From Halobacillus_A sp043497005 (GTDB taxonomy: Bacteria; Bacillota; Bacilli; Bacillales; Halobacillaceae): a DNA stretch of 64,000 nt. The stretch covers positions 4,493-68,492 of the forward strand of contig NZ_JBIEKE010000005.1 in the NCBI RefSeq assembly GCF_043497005.1, given 5' to 3'. The translations under genes and the position numbers were made by a program. Positions within the stretch are counted from its first letter, which is position 1. Every line of letters starts with the position of its first letter. This document shows positions 59,143 to 64,000 of the stretch, piece after piece. The notes under the pieces are model-generated. The model saw only the letters and a list, made by a program, of their open reading frames with translations. It did no database searches and was not told the DNA's origin.

Positions 59143-60192
59143 ATGGCACAGTTTGCCCACCAATTAGAGGAAGCTGATAACCCAAAGAAAAAACAAAAAA
59201 TAAAATCTTCGGTCTTATCATGGATAGGTGGTATTGCATTCACCTTTTTTATTGCGTTACTAGGGGTTGGTTTATCGCAACTTTGGGGATTTGATCGTGT
59301 CGGGCCATTGGCGAGTGCAATTATTATCTCGGTTGTATGCCGTCAGATTTGGGAGTATCCAGAGAAGATCCGTCCAGGGATTGAGTTTTCCGCAAAAAAA
59401 TTACTTCGCGTAGCTATTGTGTTATATGGTCTGAAATTAAATATTGGAGTGATTTTTAACCAAGGAATGCCTCTGCTCGTCCGGGATATAGCAACTATCA
59501 CCTTTGTGATGGTGGTTATGATGGTGATAGCGAAGTGGTTGAAGGCAGATTTTGTACTCTCGCTGCTATTGGCTGTCGGTACAGCAGTATGTGGGGCTGC
59601 TGCAATTGCGGCTGTATCTCCAATTGTAAAATCCAAGGAAGAGGATACAGCTATTAGTGTAGGAATCATTGCATTGGGTGGTACGGTTTTTGCCCTTCTA
59701 TACACAGTCATCCGTCCAATTTTACCAATATCGGATACGGCTTACGGGATTTGGTCTGGGATTAGTTTACATGAAATTGCACACGTGGCTTTAGCTGCTG
59801 CGCCTGGTGGGGAGGATGCATTAGCAATTGCCTTATTAGCAAAACTGGGTAGGGTTTTGTTATTGATTCCGTTGTGTTTTATCCTAGTGTATTGGATGAA
59901 TAAGCGAAATGTTGGTAAAACGGGAACCACAAAGGTTGGATTTCCTTGGTTCTTGCTTGGATTCATTTTCATGAGTCTTTTTGGAAGTTACGTGCTTGGG
60001 GAATATCTTCATGTCTCCACTTCGGTGATGGATGGCATTGCAAGTTTATCCACGTTTATCCTAACCATGGCCATGGTAGGACTTGGTCTTAATGTTAGTT
60101 TTCAGGCGATACGAACGAAAGCTGCACGTCCATTAATAGCGATGCTCATTGTTTCTGTGTTATTAACGGGTGTTACTTATTTCACCTTATAG
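59143..60192 (+). CDS. YeiH-type putative sulfate/sulfite exporter
   Basis: About 349 residues with about ten membrane helices. Family motifs: GPLASAIIISVVCRQIW, GIEFSAKKLLRVAIVLYGLK, GTAVCGAAAIAAVSPIVKSK and GISLHEIAHVALAA. The PSE/YeiH family is associated with sulfonate degradation, where it is thought to export sulfite or sulfate (SuyZ/TauZ role). Divergent from slcC, next to operator site 4. ATG at 59143; a TTG two codons earlier is possible. Confidence 0.8.
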   Translation: MAQFAHQLEEADNPKKKQKIKSSVLSWIGGIAFTFFIALLGVGLSQLWGFDRVGPLASAIIISVVCRQIWEYPEKIRPGIEFSAKKLLRVAIVLYGLKLNIGVIFNQGMPLLVRDIATITFVMVVMMVIAKWLKADFVLSLLLAVGTAVCGAAAIAAVSPIVKSKEEDTAISVGIIALGGTVFALLYTVIRPILPISDTAYGIWSGISLHEIAHVALAAAPGGEDALAIALLAKLGRVLLLIPLCFILVYWMNKRNVGKTGTTKVGFPWFLLGFIFMSLFGSYVLGEYLHVSTSVMDGIASLSTFILTMAMVGLGLNVSFQAIRTKAARPLIAMLIVSVLLTGVTYFTL

Positions 60193-60265
60193 TAAGTATG
60201 AAAGGTTTTTACTTGCATCTTAGCGAATGTTATAAGTAGAGACATAATCAAGGGAGGAACCCTTA

Positions 60266-61159
60266 GTGAATTTAGAGCATTTAAAAACCTTTCACACAGC
60301 GGCACTTAAAAAGAATTTTTCCGAGACAGCTAAAACTTTACACGTATCTCAACCAAGCGTCAGTTTGCAAATTCGCCAACTGGAAGAATACCTAGGGGAA
60401 CCGTTATTTAAGAGAACAACACAAAAAGTTTACTTAACACCTGCTGGGGAATTACTTCTTAAATCTGCTGAAAAAATCTTAAAGCAAATAAATGATACCC
60501 AAAAAAACCTCCAAAAGCTCTCCCAATCTACACAGGGTAATTTGATTATAGGGGCGAGTTTAACCATAGGGGAACATATATTGCCTTATATTTTTGCAAG
60601 TTTTCAAAAACAGCATCCAAACATAAACCTGATATTAAAAATTTACAACTCCCAACAAATTATTGAAAAGTTAACCAATGAAGAAATTCACCTTGGTTTT
60701 ATCGAATCGATGATTTCGTATCCAGAATTTGTACAGGAAGCATTTCTAGAAGATGAATTGGTGATTATTAGCTCAGTAGAAAATGCTAATATTTTTGGGG
60801 AAAAAGAGTGCATTTCTGCCGAACAGCTTTTATCTTTGCCGTTTATCCTAAGGGAGAAAGGGTCAGGAACAAGGCAAGTGATAGAAGAAAAGCTACGACA
60901 AAACCATCTAAATCCAACAAAATTGAATGTCATTATGGAACTGGAGAATACAGAATCTATTAAATCGGCTGTAGAAGCTGGCATGGGCATTTCCATCATT
61001 TCGAAAGCTGCCATCCAAAAAGAAATCCGTCTAAATACACTTAAGACCTTAAAGATTAGTGACATTAACTTAAAAAGGTCTCTATTTACAATATACAAGG
61101 ATTATAACCTCTCTCTTCCAGGCGAAGTCTTTAAATCCTATGTTTTAGAATTTTACTAA
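60266..61159 (+). CDS. LysR-family regulator
   Basis: About 297 residues. N-terminal winged helix (FSETAKTLHVSQPSVSLQIR, then QLEEYLGEPLFKR) and a type 2 periplasmic-binding effector domain (about 90-290; GNLIIGASLTIGEHILPYI). Similar to CysL/CbbR-like regulators of sulfur or carbon genes. GTG start with GGGAGGAAC upstream. Placed directly after the exporter gene, it may control that gene or the regulon, in addition to the GntR regulator. Confidence 0.85.
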   Translation: MNLEHLKTFHTAALKKNFSETAKTLHVSQPSVSLQIRQLEEYLGEPLFKRTTQKVYLTPAGELLLKSAEKILKQINDTQKNLQKLSQSTQGNLIIGASLTIGEHILPYIFASFQKQHPNINLILKIYNSQQIIEKLTNEEIHLGFIESMISYPEFVQEAFLEDELVIISSVENANIFGEKECISAEQLLSLPFILREKGSGTRQVIEEKLRQNHLNPTKLNVIMELENTESIKSAVEAGMGISIISKAAIQKEIRLNTLKTLKISDINLKRSLFTIYKDYNLSLPGEVFKSYVLEFY

Positions 61160-61382
61160 GGCTCTCCAAGCTCCAACTTGATTGGTAAGCAAGAGACAAG
61201 AGTGTATTTTAATTTTCAAAAAGTTCACATTCAAAGGTGGAGGTTTTTTAGTGTTTAATTTACTATTGCTGTTGTGCAACGTGTCAATGAAGTCTGCAAT
61301 TTATAAGAAAAACTTGAATTGCTGCAATACCTCTACACCTTAAGATTCACCCCATTCTCTTAATCAGAGGTTTATTCTATTC

Positions 61383-61426
61383 AATAATCACAAACGTAAA
61401 CGTTGATGTTTACGTTTGTGATTATT
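61383..61426. repeat. Dispersed hairpin repeat, copy 4
   Basis: 19-bp perfect arms ending in ACAAACGTAAAC, spacer GTTGAT. Within the gene-free gap 61160-61714, near the partition genes. Confidence 0.75.
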
Positions 61427-61533
61427 TGCTTCTTTGGTGAAAATATAGCTGGAAACTCTATACTGGACTAAAATACCAATCTAAGTGGGATTTCACTCTT
61501 TTTTCTACTGATAACGCCTCTCGAAGAAAGATC

Positions 61534-61567
61534 AAAAACACCAACGTACATAAACGTTGGTGTTTTT
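61534..61567. terminator. Hairpin with T run in the gap after the LysR gene
   Basis: AAAAACACCAACGT pairs with ACGTTGGTGTTTTT around ACATAA; works in both directions. Confidence 0.65.
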
Positions 61568-61642
61568 GTAGTCAGTTATTTACCATATGAGTTTTATTGG
61601 ACTTAAACACATAAAGTTTTAATTTTGGTAATTAACACCATA

Positions 61643-61668
61643 TAACAAAAACGTATACGTTTTTGTTA
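61643..61668. terminator. 26-bp perfect palindrome downstream of the partition operon
   Basis: TAACAAAAACGTA followed by its reverse complement. Lies 47 bases beyond the stop of the minus-strand ribbon-helix-helix gene, so a terminator or a binding site. Confidence 0.5.
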
Positions 61669-61714
61669 GCTAAGGAGACCTGTATGTTTAAACGATGATG
61701 ATAAAGTGGCTCTT

Positions 61715-62005
61715 CTATGATAAAAATTGCCGCAGGGCCTCATTTACGATCCGGGTCTTTTCCCCTTTTTCTTTTCCTGCTTGGCTATCTAGCTGCTTGA
61801 TAATGTCATTTTCAATATAAAAGGTAGCTCGTTTATATTTATCTTCAAATTTCTTCTTTTTCTGGGGTGCAACTTTTTTCTTCTCTTGTTTAGGTTCTTC
61901 GTTTTGAAAAAGGGAGTCATGCGCTTTATTTAGTTGTTTCTCATTTTTTTCTGCACTCGAATTTCTTCTATTTAATAAGTTACTGTACTTGTCTTTCTTT
62001 GACAC
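61715..62005 (-). CDS. Ribbon-helix-helix partner of ParA (partition protein)
   Basis: About 96 residues. A charged, flexible N-terminal half (Lys, Asn, Glu, Gln rich) leads into a ribbon-helix-helix domain (YKRATFYIENDIIKQLDSQA, then EKTRIVNEALRQFLS). Small proteins of this type bind centromere repeats and stimulate ParA. Its start lies 26 bases inside the end of parA on the same strand, so they are translated together. The dispersed ACAAACGTAAAC hairpins are its likely targets. Confidence 0.8.
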   Translation of the reverse strand: MSKKDKYSNLLNRRNSSAEKNEKQLNKAHDSLFQNEEPKQEKKKVAPQKKKKFEDKYKRATFYIENDIIKQLDSQAGKEKGEKTRIVNEALRQFLS

Positions 62006-62762
62006 GAGAGATCAACTCCTTAATAAAACTTTCATACGGGGCTAGCGCGACACGGTCAGCTTTCAATCGATTTTGGATGCCCTCAATAGAGAATTCCTTG
62101 ATTCGACTTCTGCGGCGAATGACCGATTCAAATACAAGGTCTTCAAAGTCGTCTTTGGCCTGATCCAATATAGAAGAATCAATAGTGGCTCGAGCATCTA
62201 GCATTGTGGTAAGAATACCAGCTAACACCAAATCAGGATTGGTATTTTCTTGGGCACCTCCTAAGAACTCCAAATATCGATCCAACGCATCATAACAAAA
62301 AGGTTCGGATTGCAGCATAACGACTGCATAATCCGATGCTGTTAATCCATTAATGGTATGATCTCCCAGGTTTGGCGGAAGGTCGATCAAAATAAAGTCA
62401 TATTCTGCTTTTACAACATCTAAAGTTTCCCGAAGTAATGTGGTTGGATGACCTTTGTATTCTCTATAGAGATACCGTGGTAAGATCGAAAGGAAATCTT
62501 CCGCGGGTAACAGATCTAAGTTGTCACGCACTTGGTGTATGTACGGAATTGGATCCTTCTCTTTTAAGGCTTGCAATACGGTGTGTTCTGTAAAGTCATA
62601 AATATTTCTTTGGGTGAGCATCCCTGTTAGATTTCCCTGGCTATCAAAGTCAACGGCTAGTACGCGATATCCCATATCTGCTAATAGAAAACTAGAGATA
62701 GCGGTTGTAGTGGTTTTCCCTACCCCACCTTTTTGAATACCAAAACTTATAGTCGTCCCCAT
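61980..62762 (-). CDS. parA: ParA-type partition ATPase
   Basis: About 260 residues. Deviant Walker A KGGVGKTTTT near residue 11, the DFDSQGNLTG segment and FILIDLPPNLGDHTING mark a ParA/MinD-type ATPase without an N-terminal DNA-binding domain, as in small type Ib partition systems. It moves plasmid copies apart over the nucleoid. A repeat ACAAACGTTTACG/TAAATGTTTGT lies in its promoter region at 62802-62825. Confidence 0.88.
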   Translation of the reverse strand: MGTTISFGIQKGGVGKTTTTAISSFLLADMGYRVLAVDFDSQGNLTGMLTQRNIYDFTEHTVLQALKEKDPIPYIHQVRDNLDLLPAEDFLSILPRYLYREYKGHPTTLLRETLDVVKAEYDFILIDLPPNLGDHTINGLTASDYAVVMLQSEPFCYDALDRYLEFLGGAQENTNPDLVLAGILTTMLDARATIDSSILDQAKDDFEDLVFESVIRRRSRIKEFSIEGIQNRLKADRVALAPYESFIKELISRVKERQVQ

Positions 62763-62801
62763 AATCGCCCTCCTTCATTTTTTTCTTAATAGCAGTATAA
62801 C

Positions 62802-62825
62802 ACAAACGTTTACGTAAATGTTTGT
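62802..62825. promoter_or_regulatory. Near-palindromic repeat in the parA promoter region
   Basis: ACAAACGTTTAC pairs with GTAAATGTTTGT apart from one position, 40 bases before the parA start. A variant of the dispersed repeat core, so a likely operator for autoregulation by the ribbon-helix-helix protein. Confidence 0.6.
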
Positions 62826-62879
62826 AATTTTAATTTCTTTCCTCTCATTTGTTGTTCTGATTAAGTGGGTTATTCTAAC

Positions 62880-62909
62880 ACAAACGTAAACGTTGATGTT
62901 TACGTTTGT
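62880..62909. repeat. Dispersed hairpin repeat, copy 5
   Basis: ACAAACGTAAAC, spacer GTTGAT and the reverse complement, about 118 bases upstream of parA. The natural place for a partition site (parS/parC). Confidence 0.75.
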
Positions 62910-63004
62910 TGTCTGTTTTCTCTGACAGCTTGCACAGAACATCGGTCACTGGGATTTCTGTGCTTATCTTTTTGATAAAATAGTTTTAGGCAGAAAAAGC
63001 AACT

Positions 63005-63033
63005 AGGGGTAGAGTTCGGAATACTCTACCCCT
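63005..63033. terminator. G+C-rich hairpin
   Basis: AGGGGTAGAGT and ACTCTACCCCT form a perfect 11-bp stem with loop TCGGAAT. No clear T run. Bases 63034-63184 hold the promoter region of the next gene. Confidence 0.45.
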
Positions 63034-63184
63034 TATGCCATTAAAGCCCCCTTTACATGAAGACTCGATATCAAGGTAAATTAACATAAATAGGAAACGA
63101 ACTAAATTAGCAATCGAAAATTAATCAAACCATTATTTATATGCTACCATGGAAATAAATAGTAAATAAAGGAGGTGACTTTTT

Positions 63185-63607
63185 ATGACCTTACGAGCAT
63201 TCCCCCATTTAATGTTCGACGGAAATGCAAAGGAAGCGATCCAATATTACAAAAGCATATTGGATGCTAAAGTCCTCTCGGTCCAAACGTACGGAGAGGT
63301 TCCATCATTTCCTGAAATGTCTTTTCCTGAACAAATCTTGGACTATGTGGCACATGCAAGATTACAAGTTGGTGAATCGGAAATTATCCTTTTCGATTCG
63401 CCTGGGTTCCCCCGTCAAATAGGAAATCAGGCAGCTATTTATGTTACAACGAACGAAGTAGAGACAACAGAACAAATTTTTGAGGCCTTAAAACAGGATG
63501 GGAAGGTAATCGGTCCATTGGAGGAAACCTCCTTCACCCCTGCTCAAGGGTATGTAATGGATAAATTTGGGGTAACCTTCACTATTATTACTGAAACTCA
63601 AAACTAA
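63185..63607 (+). CDS. VOC/PhnB-like protein
   Basis: About 140 residues. The beta-alpha-beta-beta-beta plan of the vicinal oxygen chelate fold is seen: PHLMFDGNAKEAIQYYKSIL, HARLQVGESEIILFDSPG and ending YVMDKFGVTFTIITE. PhnB-like members often lack full metal-binding residues and have no defined substrate; related proteins give resistance or isomerase activity. GGAGGTG precedes the ATG. Single gene. Confidence 0.75.
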   Translation: MTLRAFPHLMFDGNAKEAIQYYKSILDAKVLSVQTYGEVPSFPEMSFPEQILDYVAHARLQVGESEIILFDSPGFPRQIGNQAAIYVTTNEVETTEQIFEALKQDGKVIGPLEETSFTPAQGYVMDKFGVTFTIITETQN

Positions 63608-63682
63608 CTTAGCGTTAAGTTCAGAACTCTTGTTATTTAAACCTGTGTTAACAGCCATTGCCTTTTCAATTCCTGAATAAGT

Positions 63683-63719
63683 AAAGGGCGATTACTCTTA
63701 TTGAATAATCGCACCCTTT
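63683..63719. terminator. Hairpin downstream of the VOC gene
   Basis: AAAGGGCGATTA pairs with TAATCG-CCCTTT (two unpaired bases), between convergent genes. Confidence 0.5.
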
Positions 63720-63843
63720 AATCGAATAAAGAGTATACTCTAGTTACTCCTTGGCAATTTTGATTTTCGTAATTTACTTTTGTGAGTAAAGAAGATCACA
63801 AAATGAAGAATGAGATAGGTTTTATAAATAACAAACGTTTTTC

Positions 63844-64000
63844 TCATCCTTCTTTTTCATTTTTCCATAAGGTTCCATAGAGAGTCCACTTGTCTATCTT
63901 CGCTTTTTCTACTGTAAACAATTTAGCTTGATATTCTTCAAGTAACACAGTCCATTTATCAACCCCAACAATTCCGTCTTGGGCCAACTTCTTTTCAGCT
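63844..64000 (-). CDS. C-terminal part of an unidentified gene, cut by the window end
   Basis: Fifty-one codons remain, ending KAKIDKWTLYGTLWKNEKEG with a stop at 63844. The visible part is charged and helical with VGVDKWTVLLEEYQAK. Family not recognised; the start lies outside the window. Confidence 0.55.
   Translation of the reverse strand, partial: AEKKLAQDGIVGVDKWTVLLEEYQAKLFTVEKAKIDKWTLYGTLWKNEKEG

Noticed and set aside
1..64000. Insertion sequences, tRNA or rRNA genes
   Set aside because: No transposase, tRNA cloverleaf or rRNA sequence was recognised by reading; a dedicated search was not possible.

Overview
The window looks like a 64 kb part of a large conjugative plasmid (or an integrated relative) from a low-G+C Gram-positive bacterium, most likely a member of the Bacillaceae. 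Reasons: AGGAGG-type ribosome sites throughout, a primase-type Rep protein, a ParA/ribbon-helix-helix partition pair, a Tcp/Con-type conjugation operon, AbrB, YolD and two MerR/DUF3967-type plasmid proteins, and no rRNA, tRNA or core chromosomal genes that I could see. A marine or saline habitat is plausible from the sulfonate genes, but that is inference.

Layout. 0-4 kb: a MerR-type plasmid protein with a decayed copy, a hairpin-rich leader with a terminator just before the rep gene, rep, then an A+T-rich stretch with a large nested palindrome and short tandem repeats (origin-like). 4-15.8 kb: one conjugation operon (Replic_Relax protein, VirD4-like coupling ATPase, TcpC/VirB8-like, TcpD, TcpE, VirB4 ATPase, lipoprotein, VirB6-like protein, lysozyme-M23 hydrolase, NTF2-like protein) closed by an AbrB gene. 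15.9-30.7 kb: a mosaic accessory region with lipoproteins, an ArdC-like anti-restriction protein, a SIR2-domain defence-type protein, a complete and a truncated serine recombinase, repeated intergenic elements and several gene fragments.

30.8-44.2 kb: a tightly packed operon that I read as a natural-product cluster for a nitrogen-nitrogen bonded (hydrazine) compound. It has an AraC regulator, a lysine/ornithine N-hydroxylase, a class III aminotransferase, a glycine-oxidase-like flavoenzyme, a SIS protein, an amino-acid-binding fold protein without signal peptide, a gamma-glutamylcyclotransferase-cupin fusion, a MetRS-like ligase, an aspartokinase, an amino-acid permease, a small unknown protein and a Nudix hydrolase. 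The hydroxylase, cupin, MetRS-like and oxidase set matches the known hydrazinoacetate-forming machinery (Spb38/39/40 type), but cupin and ligase are separate here. Divergent ogt and adaA genes for alkylated-DNA repair follow directly and may protect the producer.

45-61 kb: a sulfonate-degradation region, read as (S)- and (R)-sulfolactate catabolism: a tripartite tricarboxylate-type transporter with a TauE-like exporter and a cupredoxin; a class I fumarase-like pair with a succinate dehydrogenase/fumarate reductase-like complex; sulfolactate sulfo-lyase SuyAB; SlcC and ComC dehydrogenases with a FadR-type regulator; a YeiH-type exporter and a LysR regulator. A shared 14-bp motif lies upstream of all four main transcription units, always in the same orientation to transcription, which argues for one regulon that includes the fumarase/dehydrogenase genes.

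61.2-64 kb: the partition genes with their likely sites, a VOC/PhnB-like protein and the end of an unidentified gene. A hairpin with 12-20 bp arms of the type ACAAACGTAAAC and a 6-nt spacer recurs at five places across the window and is a candidate partition site.
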